Assembly: GCA_963676875.1 (NCBI GenBank)
Contig: OY781436.1
Location: 3,534,001 to 3,598,000, forward strand
Reading direction: 5' to 3'
Origin: UBA6244 sp963676875
GTDB taxonomy: Bacteria > Bacteroidota > Bacteroidia > Bacteroidales > F082
DNA: 64,000 nucleotides
Shown here in pieces: positions 8,398 to 17,531 of this stretch; the stretch's first letter is position 1; every line of letters begins with the position of its first letter. Below the pieces are notes generated by a model. That model did not search any database. It saw only the letters and a program-made list of their open reading frames with translations, and was not told the origin of the DNA. The position numbers and the translations under genes were made by a program.

Positions 8398-10023
8398 CTA
8401 CTTTTTATCCCGGCTGTTTTTGTAATCAGCAGCAGCTTTCACAAATCCCACAAACAAAGGATGTGGTTGTTTGACGGTACTCTTGTATTCGGGATGAAAC
8501 TGAACACCAACAAACCATGGGTGGTCTTTGTATTCAATGATTTCCACCAAGTCTTCCTGTGGGTTGATACCTGTGAGGGCCATGCCGTTTTCCTCAAAAC
8601 GGATACGGTATTCGTTGTTGAATTCGTAACGATGGCGGTGACGTTCTTTAATGAGGCGGTTTTGATACATGTTAAAGGCCAGACTGTCTTTTTTAAGTTC
8701 GCAGTCGTATGATCCCAGACGCATGCTGCCCCCCAAATCTTGTACCTTTTTCTGTTCCTCCATTAAATCTATGACCGGGTTTGGCGTGTCGGGATCTATT
8801 TCGGTGGTGTGTGCATCCTTCAGGTTGAGTACATTGCGTGTGAACTCGATGGCAGCACATTGCATGCCCAAACAGATGCCAAAGAAAGGAATCTTGTTTT
8901 CCCGGGCATATTTCACAGCATCTATCTTACCCTCAATTCCACGTCCGCCAAAACCCGGAGCGACGAGTATTCCGTCCAAACCGGCCAGTTTTTCGTTAAC
9001 ATTGCCGGCATCCAGCAATTCGGAGTGAATGGATTTAATGTGCACCTTGGTTTCGTTGGCTGAACCGCCATGAATGAAGGATTCGTTTATTGATTTGTAG
9101 GCATCTTTCAACTCCACATATTTTCCCACCAGACCTATGGTTACTTCTTGTTTCGGATTTTTCAGTCGGTGGATAAAATTTTCCCAATTCTTGAGGTCGA
9201 TTTCTTCAGGAATGGGTGTTTGGGTTTTTTCTAGAACTGCAATGTCCAGACGTTCATCCTTCATAAGTAAGGGTACATCGTAAATGGTTTCAGCATCAAT
9301 CGATTCGATAACTCGGGATGTCGAAACATTACAAAACTGCGCGATTTTACCTTTAATACTATCGTTGAGCGGGTGTTCGGTACGGCACACAATGATGTCG
9401 GGCTGCACTCCTTGTTCGAGCATGGTTTTTACCGAATGTTGGGTGGGTTTGGTTTTCAACTCTCCTGCGGCTTTCAGAAAAGGAACAAGGGTAAGGTGTA
9501 TCACAGCACAATCATTTTCCAATTCCCATTTCATCTGACGCACGGTTTCGATAAATGGAAAGGATTCAATATCCCCAACGGTACCACCAATTTCGGTAAT
9601 TACAAAATCATATTTTCCAGTTTCGCCCAGCAGCTTGATGCTTCGTTTGATTTCATCTGTAATGTGTGGAACCACCTGTACAGTTGTTCCCAAATATTCT
9701 CCCTTACGTTCTTTGTCGATAACGGTTTGGTATATTCTTCCGGTTGTAACATTATTGGCCTGTGAAGTCGGTGTGTTACTGAAACGCTCGTAGTGTCCCA
9801 AGTCCAAATCGGTTTCGGCACCGTCTTCAGTTACATAACATTCGCCATGCTCGTAGGGATTGAGTGTTCCCGGATCGATATTGATATATGGATCGAGTTT
9901 TTGGATGGTGACCGAAAACCCTCTGCCTTGCAGTAATTTAGCTAATGAGGCCGAAATAATCCCTTTACCTAATGAGGAAGAAACACCTCCGGTGACGAAA
10001 ATGTATTTTACATGCTCTTTCAT
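8398..10023 (-). CDS. pyrG: CTP synthase
   Basis: A 541-residue enzyme, the usual family length, that aminates UTP to CTP with ATP and glutamine. The N-terminal synthase domain starts KYIFVTGGVSSSLGKGI (P-loop type) and includes IEIGGTVGDIES-like residues (ITEIGGTVGDIESFPF). The C-terminal class I glutaminase has GICLGMQCA with the nucleophilic cysteine and GVQFHPEYKS with the catalytic His-Glu pair. The start is placed at the ATG at 10021-10023 (MKEHVKYIF); the 18 upstream in-frame residues have no family similarity and overlap the promoter region. It acts in the cytosol in pyrimidine nucleotide synthesis. Confidence 0.98.
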   Translation of the reverse strand: MKEHVKYIFVTGGVSSSLGKGIISASLAKLLQGRGFSVTIQKLDPYINIDPGTLNPYEHGECYVTEDGAETDLDLGHYERFSNTPTSQANNVTTGRIYQTVIDKERKGEYLGTTVQVVPHITDEIKRSIKLLGETGKYDFVITEIGGTVGDIESFPFIETVRQMKWELENDCAVIHLTLVPFLKAAGELKTKPTQHSVKTMLEQGVQPDIIVCRTEHPLNDSIKGKIAQFCNVSTSRVIESIDAETIYDVPLLMKDERLDIAVLEKTQTPIPEEIDLKNWENFIHRLKNPKQEVTIGLVGKYVELKDAYKSINESFIHGGSANETKVHIKSIHSELLDAGNVNEKLAGLDGILVAPGFGGRGIEGKIDAVKYARENKIPFFGICLGMQCAAIEFTRNVLNLKDAHTTEIDPDTPNPVIDLMEEQKKVQDLGGSMRLGSYDCELKKDSLAFNMYQNRLIKERHRHRYEFNNEYRIRFEENGMALTGINPQEDLVEIIEYKDHPWFVGVQFHPEYKSTVKQPHPLFVGFVKAAADYKNSRDKK

Positions 10024-10057
10024 GTGCTTGAGAAAAAATGATACGCTTAAGAAAGTG

Positions 10058-10065
10058 CAAATATA
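10058..10065 (-). promoter_or_regulatory. -7 box (TATATTTG) of pyrG
   Basis: On the minus strand it matches TAnnTTTG, 34 bp upstream of the ATG. A TTTG lies at 10083-10086, spaced 17 bp, slightly short. Confidence 0.5.
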
Positions 10066-10178
10066 GCATATCAACAAAGATTCAAATATGTATTTGTTTT
10101 TTATTTATCAAAGGTGACTAGAAGACTTTTGTTTGTTTATTCATAGTTAGCAAATTAGCACCTCTGAAGGTGGTTGAT

Positions 10179-10213
10179 AAAAAACCGGCGCTTGATGTAC
10201 AAACGCCGGCTTT
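10179..10213 (-). terminator. rho-independent terminator after the GAPDH gene
   Basis: A GC-rich stem CCGGCG/CGCCGG (10185-10190 with 10204-10209) and a 13-nt loop. On the minus strand it is followed by a run of six T with one mismatch at the stem base. It lies about 20 bp beyond the GAPDH stop codon. Confidence 0.75.
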
Positions 10214-10230
10214 ATATCAATCGGGGTGGT

Positions 10231-11694
10231 TTAGTAATAGGTAGGTCTTTTCACACCTGCCATATTCTTTGCCACACGTATCACCTGGAGTGCATAGCCA
10301 AATTCGTTGTCGTACCAAATATACAATACCACGTTTTTGCCGTCTTCTGACACAATGGTAGCCAGACTGTCGTAAACACTGGTGGCAAATTCACCAATGA
10401 AATCAGATGAAACGGCATCGGCAGAGGTGGAATATTTAATTTGTGCCACCAAGTCGCCGGTAAGGGAAGCCTGACGCATCAACTCGTTGATTTCTTCTTT
10501 GGTGGTGGCTTTTTTCAGGGTGAGGTTCAATACCACAAGTGACACGTTAGCTGTGGGAACACGGATGGCATTGCCGGTAAGTTTTCCTTTCAAGGAAGGG
10601 ATAATTTTCGTAACAGCGGAGGCTGCTCCGGTTTCTGTAATCACCAGGTTGAGCGGTGCCGACCTTCCTCTTCTCGACTTGCTATGCATGTTGTCGAGGA
10701 GGTTCTGGTCGTTGGTGTAGCTGTGTACGGTTTCCAGATGACCTTTCTCAATGCCCAATTCACGTTCTATGACCGATAATACCGGTGCGGAAGCGTTGGT
10801 GGTGCAGGAGGCTGCCGAAAAAATAGTTTCTGTTTTGTAATCCACCGACTTTTCGTTCACGCCGAACACGATGTTGGGAATGTCCCCTTTTCCGGGAGCG
10901 GTGAGCAATACCTTGGCGATGCCTTTAGCACTCAGGTGGCGGCTAAGTCCCGGTCTGTCGCGCAACACGCCTGTGTTGTCGATCAGTACCGCGTTGTTGA
11001 TGCCATATTCAGTATAATCAATTTCTTCAGGACTGGAGGCATTTAGCATGAGTACCTGATGTCCGTTGATGTAAATGGTTTTGTCATCCACATCTTCAAT
11101 GGCTACGCCTCTGAACGGGCCGTGCACGGAATCGTGACGGAAGAGAGAAGCGCGTTTTGTTATTTGTTCATTGCTATTTCCACGTGTTACGATGGCCCTC
11201 ACTCTCAATTGATGACCATTTCCTTGAATAATCAACTCTCTTGCCAGTAGGCGACCAATACGTCCAAAACCATAGAGTACCACATCCACAGGTCTTTCAA
11301 AGTTGGGCTTGTTGCCGATATAGTCCTTTAGTTTTATTTTGATAAAGTCTTCGGCATCAACGAAATTGCCGTTTTCTTCAATCCATTCGCCATTGAGTTT
11401 TCCAATGTCGAGTTTGGAGGGTCCTACGCCGCAATGGAGAATGGCTTTTGCCAACAGCAATGAGTCTTCTATTTCGAGCTGTTTGTTTATGATGTTTTCC
11501 GCGTAGGAGTGTCTGTAGAGAATGAGGCTTGCGCTTCTGTCGATGAGCTGGCTTCTGAACAATACCAATTCGATGGATTTGTCGTAAAACAACTTCGACA
11601 AAACGCTGATAAACTCATTGGCAATCATTTCTTTTCGGGCCCATTCGGTTAACGAGTCTTCATAACGACCGTTCATGTTTTTTTTAGGTGCCAT
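10231..11694 (-). CDS. gap: glyceraldehyde-3-phosphate dehydrogenase, long form with N-terminal extension
   Basis: A 487-residue enzyme. The Rossmann start VDVVLYGFGRIGRLLARELI appears only near residue 140, and the catalytic Cys is in SAASCTTNA. An N-terminal helical extension of about 135 residues (WARKEMIANEFISVLSKLFY onward) precedes the GAPDH core; this long architecture is known in Bacteroidota and related groups. The core ends WYDNEFGYALQVIRV, as in canonical GAPDH. It interconverts glyceraldehyde-3-phosphate and 1,3-bisphosphoglycerate; the cofactor preference of this form cannot be read from sequence alone. The ATG at 11694 is preferred to a GTG two codons upstream. It is monocistronic, with its own promoter and terminator. 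Confidence 0.95.
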   Translation of the reverse strand: MAPKKNMNGRYEDSLTEWARKEMIANEFISVLSKLFYDKSIELVLFRSQLIDRSASLILYRHSYAENIINKQLEIEDSLLLAKAILHCGVGPSKLDIGKLNGEWIEENGNFVDAEDFIKIKLKDYIGNKPNFERPVDVVLYGFGRIGRLLARELIIQGNGHQLRVRAIVTRGNSNEQITKRASLFRHDSVHGPFRGVAIEDVDDKTIYINGHQVLMLNASSPEEIDYTEYGINNAVLIDNTGVLRDRPGLSRHLSAKGIAKVLLTAPGKGDIPNIVFGVNEKSVDYKTETIFSAASCTTNASAPVLSVIERELGIEKGHLETVHSYTNDQNLLDNMHSKSRRGRSAPLNLVITETGAASAVTKIIPSLKGKLTGNAIRVPTANVSLVVLNLTLKKATTKEEINELMRQASLTGDLVAQIKYSTSADAVSSDFIGEFATSVYDSLATIVSEDGKNVVLYIWYDNEFGYALQVIRVAKNMAGVKRPTYY

Positions 11695-11737
11695 GTTCAC
11701 TTTTTTTGGTAATATGAATATTGATATAGCTGTATGG

Positions 11738-11770
11738 CAAATTTAAAAAAAAAGACAGTTTTGTGACAAA
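11738..11770 (-). promoter_or_regulatory. promoter of the GAPDH gene
   Basis: On the minus strand, TTTG (11770-11767), a 21-bp spacer and TAAATTTG (11745-11738) fit the Bacteroidota -33/-7 consensus exactly, with the ATG about 44 bp downstream of the -7 box. Confidence 0.7.
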
Positions 11771-11863
11771 TCGGTGATTTTTATTTACTGAAACTGGAGT
11801 GCGCCCTTGTACATTCATGTTTTTAGACAATTGGCAAAATTTTTCTCTACCGTTATTTAGCCT

Positions 11864-13189
11864 TTATTCTTGTGAAATTTCACGGGCATACAGCAAATTT
11901 CCATCACCATCAAAATACTGTATTTGAAGTTTTCTTTCTTTTTCGGGGCCGGTAACTTGAACAAGGGTGAAATTTCTTTCCATGATAACCGATTCCGGTA
12001 GGCGCAGGGTGTTGTTCTGCTCCAGAGCGTTTCTGTTGGTGCCCGAATTGAGAGGGGAGGCCGTGATATCCCAGATGGTAGGCTCACCTTCTTTTTTCAA
12101 TACTGAAATTTCGGAGAAGTGCACATCTCCTGTCAGAAACACCACATTTTGAATGTCTTCGGCATAGATGTAGTCGATGATACGTTGCCGTTCTTTGTCA
12201 AATCCATTGTTGGAATAGGCTTCGTATTTTCCGCTGTTCGACAGGAATTGTCCGCCCATCACCACAAACTTGAAAGTGCCATAGCTGGAAGCCAGGTTGT
12301 TGAATAACCACTGAAGTTGTTCTTCGCCCAATTGGGTTTTGTCACCTGTTTTTCTGCGGTTTGGAGTGCGGTGTGTACGGTTGTCGAGTAAAAAGAAATC
12401 GCAATCGCTCCACTGAAAAGCCGTGATGGCACCACGAATATCGGCTACACCATAGGAAGGATTGGCCCAAAAAAGTCCGAATGCTTTCAATGTTTGGTTC
12501 TGATTCCAAAAACCTTTGTCGCTGTCGTTGGGACCGAAATCGTGGTCGTCCAAAATGGCATAATTGTGTGTGGAGGCCAGAAAAGCCTGCATTTCGGGCA
12601 AAGAGCGTGTATGGGTATATCGGTGAAGGATGCCTGTCCAACTGTTCCAGTCGGGTTCACGCAAATAAATATTGTCGCCCAACCAAAGCATGATATCGGG
12701 GTGAACCTTTAGCATGCTATTGAATATTTGATAACCATCTCCATAACCTTTTCCCGGACGGTCGTATCGGGCTTCGTTGATATAGGTGCCGCTGCCCATG
12801 GCAAAACTGAAGTTAGGTGCGCCGGTGCGCCATTTCCAAAGGGGTTGTGTTTGAAATGTTGTGGCGTAGGGCAAATCCACGGGTTCGTAGTTGATGTATA
12901 AGCGATAATCGTATGTATTTCCGGGTTCCAGGGTGTCGGCTATCAATAGAGCCGTAAAACCATCTTGTTTGGAGGTGAGGTAGGTATTGGTGACCCAGGT
13001 TGTATCAGGATGTTCTGCCCGCCAGTATTCAATGAAAACCTCAGCCTCATGATTGGTTTGCACCCAAATGGCCACTTCTTTCATCTCGCTGTAGCCAAGC
13101 ATAGGTCCCGATTGGAGTGTGGAAGATTGCGCCCATGCGTTTCCCCAGAAGGGAAAGAAAGCGAATAGAAGATATAGGTGCTTTTTCAT
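11864..13189 (-). CDS. PhoD-type alkaline phosphatase/phosphodiesterase
   Basis: A 441-residue exported protein with a signal peptide (MKKHLYLLFAFFPFWGNAWA). A PhoD N-terminal Ig-like domain (about 25-120) precedes the calcineurin-like metallophosphatase core, which has LWLGDNIYLREPDW, AILDDHDFGPNDSD and VVFLTGDVHFSE as metal-binding motifs. These enzymes hydrolyse phosphomonoesters or phosphodiesters in the periplasm or outside the cell. The start is 25 bp from the stop of the upstream NPP-family gene, so the two probably form an operon for organic phosphate or nucleotide breakdown. The true substrate is not determined. Confidence 0.92.
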   Translation of the reverse strand: MKKHLYLLFAFFPFWGNAWAQSSTLQSGPMLGYSEMKEVAIWVQTNHEAEVFIEYWRAEHPDTTWVTNTYLTSKQDGFTALLIADTLEPGNTYDYRLYINYEPVDLPYATTFQTQPLWKWRTGAPNFSFAMGSGTYINEARYDRPGKGYGDGYQIFNSMLKVHPDIMLWLGDNIYLREPDWNSWTGILHRYTHTRSLPEMQAFLASTHNYAILDDHDFGPNDSDKGFWNQNQTLKAFGLFWANPSYGVADIRGAITAFQWSDCDFFLLDNRTHRTPNRRKTGDKTQLGEEQLQWLFNNLASSYGTFKFVVMGGQFLSNSGKYEAYSNNGFDKERQRIIDYIYAEDIQNVVFLTGDVHFSEISVLKKEGEPTIWDITASPLNSGTNRNALEQNNTLRLPESVIMERNFTLVQVTGPEKERKLQIQYFDGDGNLLYAREISQE

Positions 13190-13214
13190 AAGTTGGTTTG
13201 GTTGGTAAAGTTAC

Positions 13215-14441
13215 TTATTGCTCAAGGAGCATGTATTCCGTGTTTTTAATGTTCCCGTCGGTTGGTACAGGTTGTAAATGTAGAATATTGGCCATCAATG
13301 CATAAAGATTTACATTCTCGAATGACTCACCACGAAACCCCTTTTTAAATGCAGGACCTGCGGCATAAAAAATGGCATGCATGTCGGTATTTTTATTGTC
13401 GTATCCATGGGTACCAAGTCCCTCACTTATTCTCCACGACCAGTAAATACTGTAGCCCGAATCGGCTTCAATGGTGATATCGTAGGTGCGTGGATTGGTG
13501 CCGTAATGTAAGTGTGCCGGCATGCTATCGTGGTCATATACCTTGATGTGGGCTTGCTTTTTGAGTTGATTATAAACCAATTGACGATTTTCCGGTTTTA
13601 CTTTAAAATTCCAAACAGGATTCCATCCGTCGAATCTTTCCAACAGCGTGGTGTCGATTACTTCGTCCAGAATTACCCGACGGTCGGGCGAAAGTTCTCC
13701 CATACCATGATCAGAGGTTACAATAAAATTGAGTTGATTGAATTCCGGCAGTGTGCGCATTTTGGCAAAAAACTGTCCCAGATAGTGGTCTAAGTTTTCA
13801 ATTTCGGCGATAGTTTCGGTGCCATGAGGCCCTGCATCATGCCCAACGCCATCGGGTTCATGATAATACCACATGATGAGATGGGGTCTTTTCTCTTCGG
13901 GCAAGGTGAGCCAATGGTAGAGCGAATCGATGCGTGACTCGAATGGCAACGATTGTTTGTACGACGACCAATAGTTGGGTCGCATGTTGCCAATGGGAGC
14001 TTCGGAGCCTACCCAGAAAAGTGTGGCTGTTGTTACGCCTTGTTTTTCGGCAGTATTCCAAATGGGTTCGCCTCCGTAGAAGTCGGGGTTGGTAACGGCT
14101 TTGCGATCGGAAAGACGGTAGGGCAGTCCTAGGTCTTCGGCAAAAAAGCTGTTTAATACAATGCCGTGATGATCGGGATAAAGCCCGGTGGCCATGCTGT
14201 AATGGTTGGGGAAAGTCTTGGTGGGATAGGAAGGGATGAGATTGGCCCTCACGCCCACACGTGCCAGCGAATCGAGGGTTGGGGTGTTGGCTTGCTCGGG
14301 ATAGTCCCATCTAAAACCGTCGAGGGATAAGACGATGAGGTAGGGTTTGTTGTTTCGTGTAGCTTCTATATAATTACAACTGGTTGATAAAAGGATTAAA
14401 GTAATTGTTATCACCAGGTATGGCACTGATCTATTTTTCAT
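13215..14441 (-). CDS. ectonucleotide pyrophosphatase/phosphodiesterase family protein
   Basis: A 408-residue alkaline-phosphatase superfamily protein with a lipoprotein-like N-terminus (LILLSTSC). The metal- and substrate-binding motifs of the NPP family are all present: VLSLDGFRWDY, the nucleophilic threonine in YPTKTFPNHYSM, HEPDGVGHDAGP, VTSDHGMGE and GLGTHGYDN. NPPs hydrolyse nucleotide or phospholipid diesters with two zinc ions. It is exported and probably lipid-anchored. It is the first gene of a probable operon with the PhoD-like enzyme. Confidence 0.92.
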   Translation of the reverse strand: MKNRSVPYLVITITLILLSTSCNYIEATRNNKPYLIVLSLDGFRWDYPEQANTPTLDSLARVGVRANLIPSYPTKTFPNHYSMATGLYPDHHGIVLNSFFAEDLGLPYRLSDRKAVTNPDFYGGEPIWNTAEKQGVTTATLFWVGSEAPIGNMRPNYWSSYKQSLPFESRIDSLYHWLTLPEEKRPHLIMWYYHEPDGVGHDAGPHGTETIAEIENLDHYLGQFFAKMRTLPEFNQLNFIVTSDHGMGELSPDRRVILDEVIDTTLLERFDGWNPVWNFKVKPENRQLVYNQLKKQAHIKVYDHDSMPAHLHYGTNPRTYDITIEADSGYSIYWSWRISEGLGTHGYDNKNTDMHAIFYAAGPAFKKGFRGESFENVNLYALMANILHLQPVPTDGNIKNTEYMLLEQ

Positions 14442-14484
14442 AATAGTTGTTCGGATAGGATGAATTATTAGAAAGTACTAAGGT

Positions 14485-14520
14485 AAAAAAAAAGCCTTTC
14501 GACCAAGTCGAAAGGCTTTT
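14485..14520 (-). terminator. terminator after the 922-residue TonB receptor gene
   Basis: A perfect 13-bp inverted repeat (14491-14503 with 14507-14519, loop CAA). It is followed on the minus strand by a T run of about nine. It sits between the receptor stop at 14537 and the start of the NPP gene. Confidence 0.9.
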
Positions 14521-14536
14521 AATATGTTATAAGTTT

Positions 14537-17305
14537 TTAATGAAAACTTAATTTTACACCTACATTGAATACCCTAGGCATTCCAAGGTAAACTTCAGCT
14601 GAGTTAGCTGTGTGAGAAAGATTATTATCATATCCTCTATATCCATTATAAGCGCTATTATCAACTGCATCCTGGATATAAAATGTATCGAAAAGGTTAA
14701 ATACATGAGCGAAAACATCAACTCCGACACGACCTTTTATTGGAAGTGCGTAATTGATGTTCATGTCGAATACTGAATAAGAAGGAGTTTTCCAGCTTTG
14801 TACTCTGTCATTTTCGTCATCCCTGTCAACAGGATTAAAGTCAGCATAATGATTAGCATTATAACGCCATATTAATTGGAAGTTGAGTCCTTTAACGGGA
14901 TATATGTTTGCCCATAAAGCAACCTGAGTTTGTGGCGCATCACCTACTTTAAGGTCTTTTGCATAAACATTAACGGTGTCTAAAATAACGCCACCTTCAT
15001 TTTGGATTTCAGCATTTACATCATTTAAATAGTTCCAGTTACCTATTGATGCGATACCACCTACTCCAATAATTTTTGCTATACGATAGTTTGCCTCCAA
15101 TTCAAGACCCATGTGTCTTTGGTCGAGACCTTTAATAAATGCAATTCCATCTTCATCCTGGGTAAGTTGAATCCATTTGGTTACAATTCTGTCGTTCCAT
15201 GTTGTGTAGTAGAAGTTACCTTTAATATCAAGTTTGTTGTCAAATGAATTGAAAATAACCCCGGCCTCGTAAGAAATGAATTTTTCATTTTGAGGATCTT
15301 TGGCGACTATACCATTGGCATCATTGATAACTTCGTCGAAAATGGGAACTTTACTTACATAACCAAAGTTAACGAAACCACTAAACGACTCGTTGAAGTT
15401 ATAGTTTAACCCGCCTTTAAATTGGTAACCTGCAATCCACTCAGTATTTGATTTAAGCTCTCCGCTACTTATATCTGGAGTGCTGTCATTAATCATTTCT
15501 GCTGTTTTAAAATGATTTACGTAAGAATATTTAATCATCGAGTAACCTGCAGTACCATAGGCTGATAAAGTTCCATTGGTGTATTCACCTTGCACATAAC
15601 CTCCAAACCAGTCGACAGTATTTGTGTTGAAATATGCTACTTTGTCACCAAGTTTTCTGTTAACTTCATCACCAACCCAAAAGTCACTAGAGGGTTTATA
15701 ATCATTGTATTTATCAACATCAGTAAAGGTAGTTAAACCTAACATGTCTCGTAACTCGCGGAAATGGTCAATTTTGGCAGTTCTCCAGTCAAGTCCAACC
15801 TGTCCTTTGAATGTTTCTGAGAAGTTAATTTTAACTTTTGCTAACGCTCCAATTGTCGATTGGTTGTTTACTGAGTTTCGAAGCGCTCCTTGATTTCCGG
15901 GAGTAGCATAGGTAGGATCTTGATTTTTTGCTATTGTAGCATCCCAATCAACTATCCTTGTTGGTTCAGAATCATAATCGTACTGAATTTTTCCGTATGT
16001 GCCAGATCCGCCACCTTTACCACCAGACCAGTATACAGTGGTAAAAGAAGTAACTTTATCTCCCCATTGAGCAAACCAGTTTAAATTTGCCAGTGGTTTA
16101 TGGAAATAATTTTCGCGTTCATTGATAAAACCATTGTTATATCTGCTATGGGTTTTTCCATTAAAATATTGATCTCCGGAATATGAACTATTAACATTGT
16201 TCCAGTTTTCGTTATATAATCTTCCGTTTGGAGAAACAGGCGTAGTTAATTTGTTTGCATAGTATGCAACAGCGCTATCGGCACCAATCTCTTTGGCATA
16301 ATCAGTGTCGTACATAGAAACGTTTTGCTTGTAGAGGTTTTGTCCATGTTTTTGAGGAGCACCCATAATGTAGGCTTCCAGTCTGTGGTTCTTGCTAACC
16401 TGATAACTTAATCCCATATAGTATGCCCATGCATCAGTCCAGGTTTTATCAATTACACCTTCGCCAACTTTACGCACAGCGGAAACACTTGCAGCAAATT
16501 TATTGTTGATAAGTCCGGTGTGAGCACTAATTGTGGTTTTCATGAAGTTACCTGAGCCGTATTCAAATTTACCACTTGCGCCAGCTTCCATTTCAGCAGG
16601 TGACGTAATAATATTCATGGTACCACCAACTGAAGGAGTTGCCAGGTTGATGGCGCTCAAACCGCGTTGCATTTGAATGGAAGAAGTAGCGTCGGAGATG
16701 CCATCCCAGTTTGACCAGTATACCCAACCATTTTCCATGTCGTTTACAGGAACACCATTAATCATAATAGCTACATTACGCTGATTAAAACCACGTACAT
16801 TAATACGTGCATCACCGGCTCCGCCACCTTGAGGAGTAGCATAAACAGATGGTGTATTGTTCATGATCATGGGTAGGTCGCGTCCACCAAGTTGTTGTTC
16901 AATTTCAGCTTTTGGAACGTTTGATAAGGCAACCGGAGTTTCTCTTTCCTTGGCTCGGTCGGCCATAATGTTTACTCCATCCAATGCAAAGGAAGTGGGG
17001 TTTAATTTAATCTTACCCATATTGAGTGATTGGTTGTCGGATACAGTTACCGGAAATTCTTGTGGTTCGTATCCTACATAGCTTACATCAATGGTGTAAG
17101 AACCAGCATCTAAGCTAAGACGAAAGGTTCCGTTTACATCTGTTACGGTTCCTGTTGTGGTTCCTTTTAGCACAACTGTTGCTCCAATCAGCGACTCGTT
17201 GTAACTGGCATCAACCACTTTACCCGTGATGGTTCCCTGCGCAAAAGAAGCGCCGGCAATCACGAGGGTTAACAACATTGTAAAAAGTAAATTTTTTCTT
17301 TTCAT
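14537..17305 (-). CDS. TonB-dependent receptor, carboxypeptidase-regulatory type
   Basis: A 922-residue outer-membrane receptor. It has a signal peptide (MKRKNLLFTMLLTLVIAGASFA), a CarboxypepD_reg-like domain (about 23-110; TGKVVDASYNESLIGATVVL), a plug domain with MIMNNTPSVYATPQGGGAGD and RGFNQRNVAIMINGVPVND, then a 22-strand barrel ending in VGVKLSFH. The plug signature RGFNQ.N..I.ING.P....ENG..YW is shared with the FMN-riboswitch-controlled receptor 226 bp upstream (17532-20102), so the two are paralogues. The ligand is not known. No SusD-like gene is adjacent. Confidence 0.92.
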   Translation of the reverse strand: MKRKNLLFTMLLTLVIAGASFAQGTITGKVVDASYNESLIGATVVLKGTTTGTVTDVNGTFRLSLDAGSYTIDVSYVGYEPQEFPVTVSDNQSLNMGKIKLNPTSFALDGVNIMADRAKERETPVALSNVPKAEIEQQLGGRDLPMIMNNTPSVYATPQGGGAGDARINVRGFNQRNVAIMINGVPVNDMENGWVYWSNWDGISDATSSIQMQRGLSAINLATPSVGGTMNIITSPAEMEAGASGKFEYGSGNFMKTTISAHTGLINNKFAASVSAVRKVGEGVIDKTWTDAWAYYMGLSYQVSKNHRLEAYIMGAPQKHGQNLYKQNVSMYDTDYAKEIGADSAVAYYANKLTTPVSPNGRLYNENWNNVNSSYSGDQYFNGKTHSRYNNGFINERENYFHKPLANLNWFAQWGDKVTSFTTVYWSGGKGGGSGTYGKIQYDYDSEPTRIVDWDATIAKNQDPTYATPGNQGALRNSVNNQSTIGALAKVKINFSETFKGQVGLDWRTAKIDHFRELRDMLGLTTFTDVDKYNDYKPSSDFWVGDEVNRKLGDKVAYFNTNTVDWFGGYVQGEYTNGTLSAYGTAGYSMIKYSYVNHFKTAEMINDSTPDISSGELKSNTEWIAGYQFKGGLNYNFNESFSGFVNFGYVSKVPIFDEVINDANGIVAKDPQNEKFISYEAGVIFNSFDNKLDIKGNFYYTTWNDRIVTKWIQLTQDEDGIAFIKGLDQRHMGLELEANYRIAKIIGVGGIASIGNWNYLNDVNAEIQNEGGVILDTVNVYAKDLKVGDAPQTQVALWANIYPVKGLNFQLIWRYNANHYADFNPVDRDDENDRVQSWKTPSYSVFDMNINYALPIKGRVGVDVFAHVFNLFDTFYIQDAVDNSAYNGYRGYDNNLSHTANSAEVYLGMPRVFNVGVKLSFH

Positions 17306-17531
17306 AAGGAATAAGATTTTTGGTTTATCGAATGAATTTTTAAAAAATTATCTGAGCGAAAATATCGAATCTGCGCCAAGACAGCATTAAGCTATTATTA
17401 ATAATTATTAACATTTTATATGGTTTTGCCGCTGTATTAAGACATATAGTATCTAAAATACACTTATTCAATATCATAGAATTTATTACCTGTTAATAAG
17501 TTTTTTAAATGGTCAAGCAACCGTTTAGTAA

